NCBI GenBank assembly: GCA_947167745.1
Contig: CAMVJE010000007.1
Coordinates: forward strand, 1 to 64,000
Direction of reading: 5' to 3'
DNA: 64,000 bases
Source: an uncultured Treponema sp.
GTDB taxonomy: Bacteria; Spirochaetota; Spirochaetia; Treponematales; Treponemataceae
Shown here: positions 25,994-34,420 of the stretch, piece after piece
Layout of the letters: each line of letters opens with the position of its first letter
How positions within the stretch are numbered: position 1 is the stretch's first letter
Program-made: the position numbers and the translations under genes
The notes under the pieces: generated by a model
Told to the model about the DNA's origin: nothing
Seen by the model: only the letters and a program-made list of their open reading frames with translations
Database searches by the model: none

Positions 25994-26890
25994 TTAGCGC
26001 AGTTTTTCGATTTTTTCGTGCTGTTCGTCAAAAATCTCCATAATGTGATCGATGACTTTCTGTTTGGGATCAGCTTCGTCAGCGGGAAGTGATGCCAGAT
26101 ATTCTTTTCGGAATGACTTACAGTCAATCACCGGACTTGCTCCAAAAATTTGGACGGCTGGTTCTATCAAGTCTGCAAGCATATCATCTGGATTGTTCAT
26201 ATCGATAGTGAGCGCGCTTCCGTTAATTGTAACTAGAATCATCACATCAAACATTCTAAGGTAAGAGTCGATTTCACGAAGTCCTCGTTTTGTCTCCGGG
26301 TGACCAGGTCTGTAGCGAGTTCCACTTGGGAAGACCAGAATTACTTCGCCGTCGCGCTTACATTTGTCCATGGCGCGCATTGCAGCCAGGTTAATCGTGC
26401 GTGCCCGCTTTTCTTCTTCGAGTTTTTCTTCTTCAGACTGAGCATTTGCTTCAGCTTTTGTGAGAGAGCGGGTAGGGTAAATGACAACGCGGGTAAAACT
26501 TTCTGCAAAGGCTCGGACTAGTGGATTTTCCTCGTTAAGTTTCATTCCTGCGATTGCGACGATTCGTTTTGAAAGGTCTTTGCCTTCTTCACCCAAATCA
26601 TGCTCTAAAAGATAGCAGAGGGCTGGAAGATCAGTGTTTGAATAGTGTTCCATGAGGATAAGACCATGTTTGCCGGATTTGACAGCATCCAAAAAGGTGC
26701 GGAAATTTTCCTTGCCTTCCAAACGGCTTCCTTCAGCCATATTTTCCTCAACGAGCTTGTCCATAAATTTGCGCGTCTGGGGATTTTCTTTTTGATAAAC
26801 ATTAGTCTCATCGATTTTTGCCGCTGCAACCGAAAGATTTGACAGTGACTTGAACATGTCAGCGTATTTTTCGCGAATTGAAAGTGCCAT
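25994..26890 (-). CDS. PlsC-like glycerolipid acyltransferase
   Basis: 298 aa from ATG 26888-26890, chosen because AGAGGA lies 7 nt upstream; an open frame extends 19 codons further. The acyltransferase block I H-x4-D is present as EHYSNTDLP, and block III appears as VFPSGTRYRPGHPETKRG in place of the usual FPEGTRS. It probably transfers an acyl group to glycerol-3-phosphate or lysophosphatidate in phospholipid synthesis, at the cytoplasmic membrane face. No membrane segment is evident. It converges on the TPR gene with 3 bp between stops. Confidence 0.75.
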   Translation of the reverse strand: MALSIREKYADMFKSLSNLSVAAAKIDETNVYQKENPQTRKFMDKLVEENMAEGSRLEGKENFRTFLDAVKSGKHGLILMEHYSNTDLPALCYLLEHDLGEEGKDLSKRIVAIAGMKLNEENPLVRAFAESFTRVVIYPTRSLTKAEANAQSEEEKLEEEKRARTINLAAMRAMDKCKRDGEVILVFPSGTRYRPGHPETKRGLREIDSYLRMFDVMILVTINGSALTIDMNNPDDMLADLIEPAVQIFGASPVIDCKSFRKEYLASLPADEADPKQKVIDHIMEIFDEQHEKIEKLR

Positions 26891-27056
26891 AGCATCCTCT
26901 ATAAGTGTAGTAACTTCTATTTTAAGTCCTTGAAGAGAATTTGGCAAGTTGTGATAAGAATTTGTATCAGAATCATTAAATCAGGATTTAGGTTGCGTGA
27001 CGCACAAAGGAAGGATATTATTCTAATTAAAGAATAAAATATTTGTGAGGAATGTT

Positions 27057-27575
27057 GTGGTTAATGATATTCTTGAAGCTGTCTTCAACGATGATTTTTC
27101 AGCGGAGGATGCAAAAATTTTCATTTCAGTTGTTGGAATCTGTCTGCTTTGTCTCCTTATCCTTATTTCTGTAATCGCGTATTTCTGGCATTTAAAGGAT
27201 ATTCATGACGGCCGTCAATTTACCGTAACTCGCGAGGGGTTAGGGGAACAGAGCGGAAAAATAAAGGAAATCTTGTTGGAGCATAATGTAAGCCGAACCG
27301 AGGTGAATTCAGACCTGCTGCTTTTGGAAGAAATCATTATGCGTCTTCAGGAACATGCTGTAAGTGCCGTTACGGTCAGACTGATGAACCGGTTTGGTCA
27401 TTTTAAGTTGCAACTTTCGGTTCGTGCCAAACGCTTTAATCCTCTTGCGGAAGACGAAGATTTAGATGACAATGGCGAGAATTTTCTCCGGGGGCTGATT
27501 TTGCAGGCAAATCAGGCAAATCTTTCTTATGCGCGTCGATTTGGAAAAAACATCGTCATAATCAGGTATTCTTAA
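27057..27575 (+). CDS. Membrane protein with degenerate GHKL (RsbW-like) ATPase domain
   Basis: 172 aa from GTG 27057 (GAGGA at 27047-27051; GTG 27045 is also in frame). One membrane helix lies at about residues 24-44. The cytoplasmic part follows the layout of anti-sigma-factor-type HATPases (DLLLLEEIIMRLQEHAVSAV, then RFNPLAED, then YARRFGKNIVIIRYS). However, the N-box Asn is replaced by Arg and the D-x-G of the G1 box is replaced by RAKR, so it should not bind ATP normally. It may be a pseudokinase that binds a partner, or an unrelated protein with similar strand order. Confidence 0.6.
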   Translation: MVNDILEAVFNDDFSAEDAKIFISVVGICLLCLLILISVIAYFWHLKDIHDGRQFTVTREGLGEQSGKIKEILLEHNVSRTEVNSDLLLLEEIIMRLQEHAVSAVTVRLMNRFGHFKLQLSVRAKRFNPLAEDEDLDDNGENFLRGLILQANQANLSYARRFGKNIVIIRYS

Positions 27576-27649
27576 GTTTTTAGCACAGATAATGACTGCC
27601 AGCCAAAACTTGAATTTCTAAGGATTTTTCGATAGTATTATCTTGATTT

Positions 27650-27722
27650 GGGGGCGTAGCTCATCTGGTAGAGCATTTGGTTCGCAATCAAAGGGTGGCC
27701 GGTTCGAGTCCGGTCGTCTCCA
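27650..27722 (+). tRNA. tRNA-Ala (anticodon CGC)
   Basis: Full cloverleaf by eye: acceptor GGGGGCG/CGTCTCC with the G3-T70 wobble that marks alanine tRNAs, D stem GCTC/GAGC, anticodon stem TTTGG/TCAAA with loop TTCGCAA (anticodon CGC, 27683-27685), T arm GCCGG-TTCGAGT-CCGGT, discriminator A at 27722. CCA is not encoded. A terminator follows directly. Confidence 0.95.
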
Positions 27723-27753
27723 AAAATCCTGTTCAGAACGAGCAGGATTTTTT
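27723..27753 (+). terminator. Terminator of tRNA-Ala
   Basis: AAAATCCTG (27723-27731) pairs with CAGGATTTTT (27743-27752), and Ts follow. It also lies just past the stop of nrdG on the other strand and may serve both. Confidence 0.8.
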
Positions 27754-27757
27754 GTTT

Positions 27758-28264
27758 TTAAAGCTTTAAGAGGCAGTTATGTTCCAGATCGATAATACGC
27801 TGGTTTCGGCTACCACGGAAATTCAATGTGAGGTCCCTCTGACTTTCAATATAGGGGCCATCAATCAGTACATTTATACATGAGAGCATTCGGTTGGTAA
27901 ATGCCGTGTGCTTGCGTCCGTCTGCAGGGAGCAAATCTTTATCGTAGAGATAGCCCGTATAGCACCAGATATTCTTGTTGGGGAGTTCTTTTTTTACCCG
28001 TTCCAAAAAGGGTGCGAGAACTTCCTGATTTTCTTCTTCAAATGGCTCCCCGCCAAGCACTGTGAGACCTGCGATGTGAGCTGGTTTTAAGGCTTCAATG
28101 ATTTCGTCTTCCGTTTCTTTTGTGAAAGGCTTTCCGAAGTTAAAATCCCAGGTAATTTGATTATGGCAGCCTTTGCAGTGATTGCGACAGCCTGAGACAA
28201 AAAGTGAAACACGAACGCCTAAGCCATCCGCAATGTCAATTTTTTTGATTGTTCCGTAATTCAT
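27758..28264 (-). CDS. nrdG: Anaerobic ribonucleotide reductase activating protein (radical SAM)
   Basis: 168 aa from ATG 28262-28264 (MNYGTIKKIDIADGLG), the usual NrdG beginning; a GTG 8 codons earlier lies inside a terminator-like hairpin. The radical-SAM cluster motif is CRNHCKGCHN near residue 26. GGEPFEEENQEVLAP is the SAM-binding glycine motif. It installs the glycyl radical on NrdD. It lies downstream of nrdD with 70 bp between, and no Shine-Dalgarno sequence is visible. Confidence 0.92.
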   Translation of the reverse strand: MNYGTIKKIDIADGLGVRVSLFVSGCRNHCKGCHNQITWDFNFGKPFTKETEDEIIEALKPAHIAGLTVLGGEPFEEENQEVLAPFLERVKKELPNKNIWCYTGYLYDKDLLPADGRKHTAFTNRMLSCINVLIDGPYIESQRDLTLNFRGSRNQRIIDLEHNCLLKL

Positions 28265-28277
28265 GACAAAAAAAATG

Positions 28278-28316
28278 CCGTGCCGCACTTAGACTTTGCT
28301 TAGTGACCGCACGGCA
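28278..28316 (-). terminator. Terminator-like hairpin between nrdD and nrdG
   Basis: On the minus strand GCCGTGC (28310-28316) pairs with GCACGGC (28278-28284), with a second paired part CACT/AGTG. The hairpin is followed by A and eight Ts. It would stop most nrdD transcripts before nrdG, setting a high NrdD to NrdG ratio. Confidence 0.7.
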
Positions 28317-28334
28317 ATCTCCTGTTTTAATGTT

Positions 28335-30512
28335 TTACAAGTGCAAGACTCGTTCTTTTATTTCCTGCGTGCGGCCCTGGTTCCAGTATTGTGTGCCGAT
28401 GTATCCGCATGTTCGGCGGGCTACATTCATTGTGGCCTGGTCCTTGTTTCCGCAGTTGGGGCACTGCCAGATAAGCTTGTTGTCGCTGTCGGTTACAATC
28501 TGGATTTCGCCTGTGTAACCGCATTTCTGACAGCAGTCAGATTTTGTGTTGAGCTCGGCGTACATGATATTCTCATATATGTGCTTGAGAAGGGTCATAA
28601 CAGCCGGGATATTGTTTTCCATGTTTGGAACCTCAACATAGCTTACGGCACCGCCTGGAGAAAGTTCCTGAAACTGACTTTCGAATGTGAGCTTTGTGAA
28701 TGCATCAACCGGCTCCGTAACATGAACATGGTAGCTGTTTGTGATGTAGTTTTTGTCGGTAACGCCCTTGATTTCACCAAATCGTTTTTTGAGGCATTTT
28801 GCAAATTTGTATGTAGTTGATTCAAGCGGTGTGCCGTAGAGAGAGAATGCGATGTTTGAAGCAGCCTTCCACTCTGCACATTTTGCGTTGAGGTGTTTCA
28901 TGATTTCGATTGCAAAGGGCGTTGCGTCAGGGTCAGTGTGGGGCTTTCCTGTCATGTAGCGAACGCACTCACACAAGCCTGCATAGCCCAAAGAAATCGT
29001 TGAGTAACCGCCAAAGAGCAATTTATCGATTGTCTCACCTTTTTCGAGGCGGGCAAGGGCTCCGTGCTGCCAGAGAATTGGAGCCACATCGCTTGGAGTG
29101 CCCAAAAGCCGCTGGTGACGGCGCATAAGTGCTTTATGACAGAGTTCAAGACGCTGGTCAAAGATTTCCCAGAAGACCTTGTAGTCGCCACCTGAAGAGC
29201 AGGCTACATCGACCAAGTTGATTGTGACGACGCCCTGATTGAACCGGCCGTAATATTTTGGTTTGCCATGCTCGTCGAGATATGGTGTGAGGAATGAGCG
29301 GCAGCCCATGCAAGGATAACAGTTTCCTTTGCCGTTTGCATCGACTTTGAGTTCGAGCATCTTCTTTTCGGAAATGTAATCCGGAACAAGGCGGCGTGCC
29401 GTACATTTTGCGGCAAGTTCCGTGAGTGAATAATATTTTGAGCCCGGCTCGATGTTGTCCGGTTCGAGAACATAAATGAGTTTCGGGAATGCCGGTGTGA
29501 CCCAGAAGCCCTTTTCGTTTTTAACGCCCTGATAACGCTGTTTGAGCATTTCTTCGATAATCATGGCCAGGTCGGCCTTTTCCTGCTCGTTCTTGGCCTC
29601 GTTGAGATACATGAAGACCGTGATGAAAGGAGACTGACCGTTCGTTGTCATGAGAGTGACGACCTGATACTGGATTGTCTGAACGCCTCGTTTGATTTCG
29701 TCCTTGAGCCGCATTTCGACGATTTTGTTGAACTGGTCATCGCTGAATTTTACGCCGGTCTGCTCTTCGATTTTTTCAGTTTCGCGCATAATTTTGCGTC
29801 GGCTTACTTCAACGAAGGGGGCGAGATGCGTGAGGGAGATCGACTGACCGCCGTACTGGCTAGAAGCTACCTGAGCGATAATCTGTGTGGCGATGTTACA
29901 TGCCGTTGAGAAAGAGTGAGGCGTATCGATTTTTGTGCCTGAAATGACAGTGCCGTTCTGCAGCATGTCTTCGAGGTTGACCAAATCGCAATTGTGCATG
30001 TGCTGGGCGAAATAGTCTGCATCGTGGAAGTGAATGATTCCCTCTTCGTGAGCCTTTACGATATCTTCATCCAGCAAGAATCGTTTGGTGATGTCTTTTG
30101 AAACTTCACCTGCCATATAATCGCGCTGAACCGAAACGACGGTTGAGTTTTTGTTGGAATTTTCTTGTTTAACTTCCTCGTTGTTACATTCGAGAAGAGA
30201 AAGAATCTGTGAGTCAGTTGAGTTTGCCCGGCGCATGAGCTGATGCTGGTAGCGGTAAGTGATGTATTTTTTTGCAATGTCGAATGCGCTTGCTTTCATG
30301 ATGGCCTTTTCGACCAAATCCTGAATAGCTTCGACATTCATTTCGTGATTTTCAGCAGCACACTGTTTTTCGATTGATTCTGCAATGCTAGTGATTGTTG
30401 CAGAACTCATCTGTTCCGACGGTGGAACCTCTTTGTTCGCTTTTGAAATAGCCGTAATGATCTTGTTGATGTCAAATACGACTTCTTCACCGTTGCGTTT
30501 GATAATTTTCAT
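28335..30512 (-). CDS. nrdD: Anaerobic ribonucleoside-triphosphate reductase
   Basis: 725 aa. Makes deoxynucleotides under anoxia by glycyl-radical chemistry. N-terminal ATP-cone (IKRNGEEVVFDINKIITAIS, residues 1-90) for allosteric control. The catalytic barrel contains FHDADYFAQHMHNCDL. The C-terminal zinc site is CCQKCGYTGE ... CPNCGNKD. The glycyl radical loop RRTCGYIGTQYWNQGR is near the end. Upstream lies a candidate NrdR box (30614-30629). Confidence 0.97.
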   Translation of the reverse strand: MKIIKRNGEEVVFDINKIITAISKANKEVPPSEQMSSATITSIAESIEKQCAAENHEMNVEAIQDLVEKAIMKASAFDIAKKYITYRYQHQLMRRANSTDSQILSLLECNNEEVKQENSNKNSTVVSVQRDYMAGEVSKDITKRFLLDEDIVKAHEEGIIHFHDADYFAQHMHNCDLVNLEDMLQNGTVISGTKIDTPHSFSTACNIATQIIAQVASSQYGGQSISLTHLAPFVEVSRRKIMRETEKIEEQTGVKFSDDQFNKIVEMRLKDEIKRGVQTIQYQVVTLMTTNGQSPFITVFMYLNEAKNEQEKADLAMIIEEMLKQRYQGVKNEKGFWVTPAFPKLIYVLEPDNIEPGSKYYSLTELAAKCTARRLVPDYISEKKMLELKVDANGKGNCYPCMGCRSFLTPYLDEHGKPKYYGRFNQGVVTINLVDVACSSGGDYKVFWEIFDQRLELCHKALMRRHQRLLGTPSDVAPILWQHGALARLEKGETIDKLLFGGYSTISLGYAGLCECVRYMTGKPHTDPDATPFAIEIMKHLNAKCAEWKAASNIAFSLYGTPLESTTYKFAKCLKKRFGEIKGVTDKNYITNSYHVHVTEPVDAFTKLTFESQFQELSPGGAVSYVEVPNMENNIPAVMTLLKHIYENIMYAELNTKSDCCQKCGYTGEIQIVTDSDNKLIWQCPNCGNKDQATMNVARRTCGYIGTQYWNQGRTQEIKERVLHL

Positions 30513-30570
30513 TTCTGGACCCCTCCAACCATTTTTTTAAAATTTTTTGCAAATACTACTTGACTTTTTA

Positions 30571-30629
30571 GAGATTTTAATAGTGTTTGCTGAAGTAATT
30601 ATCGGTAAAAAAGACACTACCTGTAGCGT
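30571..30629 (-). promoter_or_regulatory. Candidate NrdR boxes upstream of nrdD
   Basis: ACACTACCTGTAGCGT (30614-30629) matches 12 of 16 positions of the NrdR consensus ACACWATATATWGTGT as I recall it. A weaker site GAGATTTTAATAGTGT lies at 30571-30586, 43 bp away on centre. NrdR is the known repressor of ribonucleotide reductase genes. The first site is fair, the second weak. Confidence 0.4.
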
Positions 30630-30770
30630 TTTCTTTCTTAACTTTGAAAATGATAAATTCACAAGGCTTTTATGTCAATCTGTTTTTTGCAGAAAGTCAG
30701 TAAAATCAAAATGATGTCTGTTTTGTCTAATCAAGAGGAAAAGCGGGAAAAAATGAAATTGTTTAATAAA

Positions 30771-30841
30771 GTTAGCATTTGACAACAATAGTTAGATTCT
30801 ATAATATTTATAAGGGTGTAACAAATATTAGATAAGGCTAA
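30771..30841 (+). promoter_or_regulatory. Flavodoxin promoter with DtxR-type operator
   Basis: TTGACA (30779-30784) and TAATAT (30802-30807) at 17-bp spacing form the promoter. TTAGATAAGGCTAAC (30828-30842) follows the start point and matches the operator layout at 50073-50090 and 49597-49614. A GTTAGC half site (30771-30776) abuts the -35. This implies repression by the DtxR-family protein encoded at 49634 when metal is plentiful. Confidence 0.5.
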
Positions 30842-30859
30842 CGGTATAAAATTGTACAA

Positions 30860-30883
30860 TTCATGCAGCGAAACCTGCATGAA
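30860..30883 (+). promoter_or_regulatory. Hairpin in the flavodoxin leader
   Basis: TTCATGCAG (30860-30868) pairs perfectly with CTGCATGAA (30875-30883) around a CGAAAC loop. It lies in a leader of about 140 nt. No poly-T follows, so it is not a terminator; it may stabilise the messenger or bind a regulator. Confidence 0.45.
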
Positions 30884-30956
30884 ATGGCTCGATGAAGGAC
30901 TGTCAGTTCTAGTCGTTGCCAAAAAATATTCAAATCAAAAAAAAGGAGCGTAAAAT

Positions 30957-31349
30957 ATGGTAGCTATCGTATACGCATCAACAACAGGAAACACGGAGGC
31001 TCTTGCAAATGCCGCAAAAGAAGCAGCAGGCGCAGACGCATATTTCTCAACGGCAGATTCTGCTGACAGCGCGGAAGTTCTCAAGGCAGATTTGATTGCT
31101 TTGGGAAGCCCTGCAATGGGAGCAGAGCAACTTGAGGATTCAATGGAATCATTCTATTCATCAATCGAGGGAAGTTTGAGCGGAAAAACAGTCGTTCTCT
31201 TCGGTTCTTATGACTGGGGCGACGGTGCTTTCCTTGAAGACTGGAAAGGCCGCCTTGAAGGAGCAGGCGCAACTGTGAAAGCTGTCGTTAAAGCCCAGCT
31301 TACTCCAGATGACGCCGCTCTTTCAGAAATGAAAGCTGCAATCGCGTAA
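30957..31349 (+). CDS. Flavodoxin (short chain)
   Basis: 130 aa. An FMN-binding electron carrier that replaces ferredoxin when iron is scarce. The phosphate-binding loop is ASTTGNTEALA at residues 7-17. Further FMN-loop sequence GSPAMGAEQLE and the FGSYDWGDGAFLEDW segment are typical of clostridial-type flavodoxins. AAGGAG precedes the start. The leader carries a DtxR-like operator, in line with iron control. Stop TAA ends 1 bp before the stop of the convergent hutH gene, with no terminator between. Confidence 0.93.
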   Translation: MVAIVYASTTGNTEALANAAKEAAGADAYFSTADSADSAEVLKADLIALGSPAMGAEQLEDSMESFYSSIEGSLSGKTVVLFGSYDWGDGAFLEDWKGRLEGAGATVKAVVKAQLTPDDAALSEMKAAIA

Positions 31350-31350
31350 G

Positions 31351-32925
31351 TTACGCAAATAAATCTGTTTTTTTAAGCCATTCTGCGACGGCCGTTGCCT
31401 CTTTATCCAGAGGGCGGTCGTCCTCAACGAATGCACTCATCTTTCGAACTTCCTCATGCACTTTCTGCGTGAATGGGGCGAAATCTTCTTTTCCAGCCAA
31501 ATCCACTGCCTGCATTGCGGCCAATAAGTGCGTTGCAAACTGTAAGAAAACAAGCTCAATCTGCTCGGCAAATTTTCGTGCGGAAATTGTTCCCATTGAA
31601 ACTTTGTCCTGATTGAGGGCTTCTGTAGGAGCCGATGTAAGTGAAACCGGGAAACAGTAGGTGGCAACTTCACCACGAATTGCGCTGATTGTAATCTGAG
31701 CGGCCTTAAAGCCAAGACGAAGGCCTGCTCGCGGGTGATCAGCCGGAGTGTATGGGATAAGGTTTTCGGTAAGCCCGTTGAATTTTCCATCGATGATGAT
31801 TTCTGCCTGCTTGTCGCTCAAATCGGCGATGTTGGCAAGAGCCGTCCTCATGTAATCACAGGCCGCGCAAATGTGACCTCCATAGAAATTTCCGGTATTG
31901 AAAAGCTGCTCCGTATCAAGGTCAACCAAAGGATTGTCATTGGCAGAGTTCAGCTCTTCCGTAATCATGTCCCTGGCAAATCTGAGAGTATCGCGGTAAA
32001 CGCCGTTAATCTGGGGAGCGCAGCGGATTGAATATCTGTCCTGAATTTTATTGTGCTGGGCAACGAAACTCTTTCCGTCAAGCTTCACGATCTGCTTGTC
32101 CAGAAAGTCCTCGTACTTCCATACCCGGTTTGATTTAATGATTATGTTGTGTACATAAACTCCTGATTCAATCTGCCCGCGGTGATTTTTAACCTGACTT
32201 ACTTTAGTGATGAAAGGCGTGTCTTTTCCACGGGTGATTTCAGCCGTAACAGCCGTAAGGAAGTCGCTTATATTAGCCAGCCGCTGGGCTTTTTTCCATG
32301 CAAGACAGGCTACGGCCGTCATTACGGAAGTGCCGTTCATAAGGGCGAGACCTTCCTTTGCTTCGATTTGAAGAGGCTTGATGCCCTCTGCCTTTAACGC
32401 TTCTGCGGCCGGAACAATCTTTCCTTTGTAGTAAACATCGCGCTGCCCCATGATGACAGCGGCAAGGTAAGAAAGCGGTGTCAAATCTCCCGAGGCACCG
32501 ACTGAGCCAAGCTGGGGAATTACCGGGATGATGTCTTTGTTCAAAAGAGTGACCATCATTTTTGCAAGTTCAGGGCGGATAGCCGAGTGACCGCCTTTAA
32601 CATTTCCGTTCAGGCGGGCAAGAACGACGGCACGGCCGGTCTCATGGTCAAATTTTGGCCCAAGACCGATTCCGTGGTAGGCACAAATGACCCTCTGCAA
32701 CTCTCCGGCCTTTTCTACGCTAATCTGATTGTGGCAGGAATCGCCGAAATCAGTGGTAACGCCATAGGTCGGAACGCCGGTGGCAATATAATCTTCAAGG
32801 AATTTTCGTGATTTTTTTAGTGTATCCCAGAATTTTTCATCTTGTGGAAGTGCGACCTCTTCATTTTTGTAAGCAACATCGCACACATCTTCAATAGTAA
32901 GCTCGTTTCCGTTGATTGTTTTCAT
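31351..32925 (-). CDS. hutH: Histidine ammonia-lyase
   Basis: 524 aa. Removes ammonia from histidine to give urocanate. The autocatalytic MIO triad Ala-Ser-Gly is in GSVGASGDLTPLSYLAAVIMG (about residues 143-145). Other family signs are TDFGDS near residue 60 and YCFPVSLTSAPTEALNQDKVSMGT. No other hut gene is adjacent. The reductase at 51498 could in principle use urocanate as electron acceptor. No ribosome site is obvious before the start. Confidence 0.95.
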   Translation of the reverse strand: MKTINGNELTIEDVCDVAYKNEEVALPQDEKFWDTLKKSRKFLEDYIATGVPTYGVTTDFGDSCHNQISVEKAGELQRVICAYHGIGLGPKFDHETGRAVVLARLNGNVKGGHSAIRPELAKMMVTLLNKDIIPVIPQLGSVGASGDLTPLSYLAAVIMGQRDVYYKGKIVPAAEALKAEGIKPLQIEAKEGLALMNGTSVMTAVACLAWKKAQRLANISDFLTAVTAEITRGKDTPFITKVSQVKNHRGQIESGVYVHNIIIKSNRVWKYEDFLDKQIVKLDGKSFVAQHNKIQDRYSIRCAPQINGVYRDTLRFARDMITEELNSANDNPLVDLDTEQLFNTGNFYGGHICAACDYMRTALANIADLSDKQAEIIIDGKFNGLTENLIPYTPADHPRAGLRLGFKAAQITISAIRGEVATYCFPVSLTSAPTEALNQDKVSMGTISARKFAEQIELVFLQFATHLLAAMQAVDLAGKEDFAPFTQKVHEEVRKMSAFVEDDRPLDKEATAVAEWLKKTDLFA

Positions 32926-33059
32926 AATAGATAAAGTTTAGAACTTTTTTTCAATAAGGTAAACAAGAGGACGCTCCCTTTGGGGCGGGTTTCCAATCCC
33001 TAGCGCGTCTATATTTTTTGTGTTATAATTTTTAAATCTCTTTTAAAATGGAGTCTCAA

Positions 33060-33368
33060 ATGAAAAAAACAATTTTAATTTTGGCATCAGCCCTTATGAT
33101 TTCGGCTCTTCCTGTTTTTGCAAATGGAAAATCCGATACAGAGCAGAAGGTCGAAAAATCAGCAAAATCGACTGGCAAGGCAACAGAAGAAGCAGTTGAT
33201 AATAACAAAGAGTCTTTAGAAAATGCCGGAAAAGCTGTAGGCGAAGCTGGCAGAGAAGTTGGAAATGCTGCAAAGGAGGCCGGTAAAGAAATCGGTTCTG
33301 CCGCAAAAGCATTTGGAAAAGGCTTCAAAGAAGCATTCTCATCAGATTCTGATTCAAAAAAAGACTAA
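33060..33368 (+). CDS. Small exported Ala/Lys-rich helical protein
   Basis: 102 aa from ATG 33060 (MKKTILILASALMISALPVFA signal peptide; GGAG upstream). The mature chain is a run of imperfect 11-residue amphipathic repeats (KAVGEAGREVGNAAKEAGKE, IGSAAKAFGKGFKEAF), as in LEA-like or apolipoprotein-like periplasmic proteins. A TTATAAT-like -10 lies around 33021. It is followed 17 bp later by kduI, which may be coincidental read-through. Function unknown; it may bind membrane surfaces or the cell envelope. Confidence 0.75.
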   Translation: MKKTILILASALMISALPVFANGKSDTEQKVEKSAKSTGKATEEAVDNNKESLENAGKAVGEAGREVGNAAKEAGKEIGSAAKAFGKGFKEAFSSDSDSKKD

Positions 33369-33385
33369 AATTTTAGGAGTATAAC

Positions 33386-34228
33386 ATGGATATTCGTTAT
33401 TCAACAGGAAAAGAGCCGTTCAAAAGAATGACTACAGAAGAAATGAGGGAAGAATTCCTCATTCAGAACATCTTCATCAAAAATGATGTTACAGCAGTTT
33501 ACAGCCACATTGACCGAATCGTTACTTTGGGTGCAATGCCGGCAGATGAAACAATCCGTCTTGATAAAAACATCGATGCAATGAAAGATTTCGGCGTAGA
33601 CTTCTTCCTGCAGCGACGAGAACTTGGCATGATTAACATTGGTGGTGACGGCCTTGTTGTTGCAGACGGCAAAACTTACGAAATCAAGCACTACGACGCA
33701 CTTTACTTGGGAGCAGGCACAAAAGATGTTACATTGGCCTCAAAAGATGCAAAAAATCCGGCTAAGTTCTACATGAACTCAACTCCGGCTCACTGCACTT
33801 ACCCAAGCCGAATCATCACTTACGAGCAGGCAAATCATATTCACATGGGTTCAGCCGCTGAATCTAACGACCGCACAATCAACCAGTACATTCACCCGTC
33901 AGTTCTCGACACCTGCCAGCTTTCAATGGGTATGACTCACTTGGAGACAGGCTCTGTCTGGAACACAATGCCGGCTCACACTCACGAGCGACGCATGGAA
34001 GTCTACTTCTACTTCGACTTCCCAGAAGATCAGGTTGTCTTCCACATTATGGGCGAACCCCAGCAGACCCGCCACCTCGTAATGCACAACAACGAGGCCG
34101 TAATCAACCCAAGCTGGAGCATCCACTCAGGCTGTGGCACAAGCAACTACACCTTCATCTGGAGCATGGGCGGCGAAAACCGCACCTACACCGACCAAGA
34201 CTGGATCCGCACTCCTGATTTACGATAG
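33386..34228 (+). CDS. kduI: 5-dehydro-4-deoxy-D-glucuronate isomerase
   Basis: 280 aa. Isomerises 4-deoxy-L-threo-5-hexosulose uronate in pectin and glycosaminoglycan breakdown; cytoplasmic. Cupin metal ligands appear in the PAHTHERRMEVYFYFDFPED motif (about residues 193-212), and SGCGTSNYTFIWSMGGEN is near the C-terminus. AGGAG upstream of ATG 33386. No other pectin gene lies next to it. A hairpin (34212-34239) overlaps the stop, and a terminator follows at 34331. Confidence 0.96.
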   Translation: MDIRYSTGKEPFKRMTTEEMREEFLIQNIFIKNDVTAVYSHIDRIVTLGAMPADETIRLDKNIDAMKDFGVDFFLQRRELGMINIGGDGLVVADGKTYEIKHYDALYLGAGTKDVTLASKDAKNPAKFYMNSTPAHCTYPSRIITYEQANHIHMGSAAESNDRTINQYIHPSVLDTCQLSMGMTHLETGSVWNTMPAHTHERRMEVYFYFDFPEDQVVFHIMGEPQQTRHLVMHNNEAVINPSWSIHSGCGTSNYTFIWSMGGENRTYTDQDWIRTPDLR

Positions 34229-34304
34229 TAAATCAGGAGAAGTTAAATAACTTCCTTGCAGGACGAGGCGGCTTGTCCGCCTCATACGCACTCCTGATTT
34301 ATGC
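34209..34304. repeat. Hairpin and repeated CTCCTGATTTA words after kduI
   Basis: CTCCTGATTTAC (34212-34223) pairs perfectly with GTAAATCAGGAG (34228-34239) over the kduI stop codon. The word CGCACTCCTGATTTA recurs at 34288-34302, and GAGGCGG/CCGCCTC (34265-34271 with 34277-34283) makes another small hairpin. Confidence 0.55.
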
Positions 34305-34330
34305 TAGTTTTAGTATAATGTTTTACGAGT

Positions 34331-34366
34331 ATCCGCAGATTTTGTCGAATCTGCGGATTTTTTTTG
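34331..34366 (+). terminator. Rho-independent terminator downstream of kduI
   Basis: ATCCGCAGATT (34331-34341) pairs with AATCTGCGGAT (34348-34358), followed by eight or more Ts. Confidence 0.9.
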
Positions 34367-34420
34367 TAATTTCGACAAGAAATATCATGTTTTCTGTCGA
34401 AACAGCCTTAAGATATCCTC

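Noticed and set aside
30879..30953. 24-codon ORF in the flavodoxin leader ending at the flavodoxin ribosome site
   Set aside because: No Shine-Dalgarno sequence; its start lies inside a stable hairpin. Probably chance.
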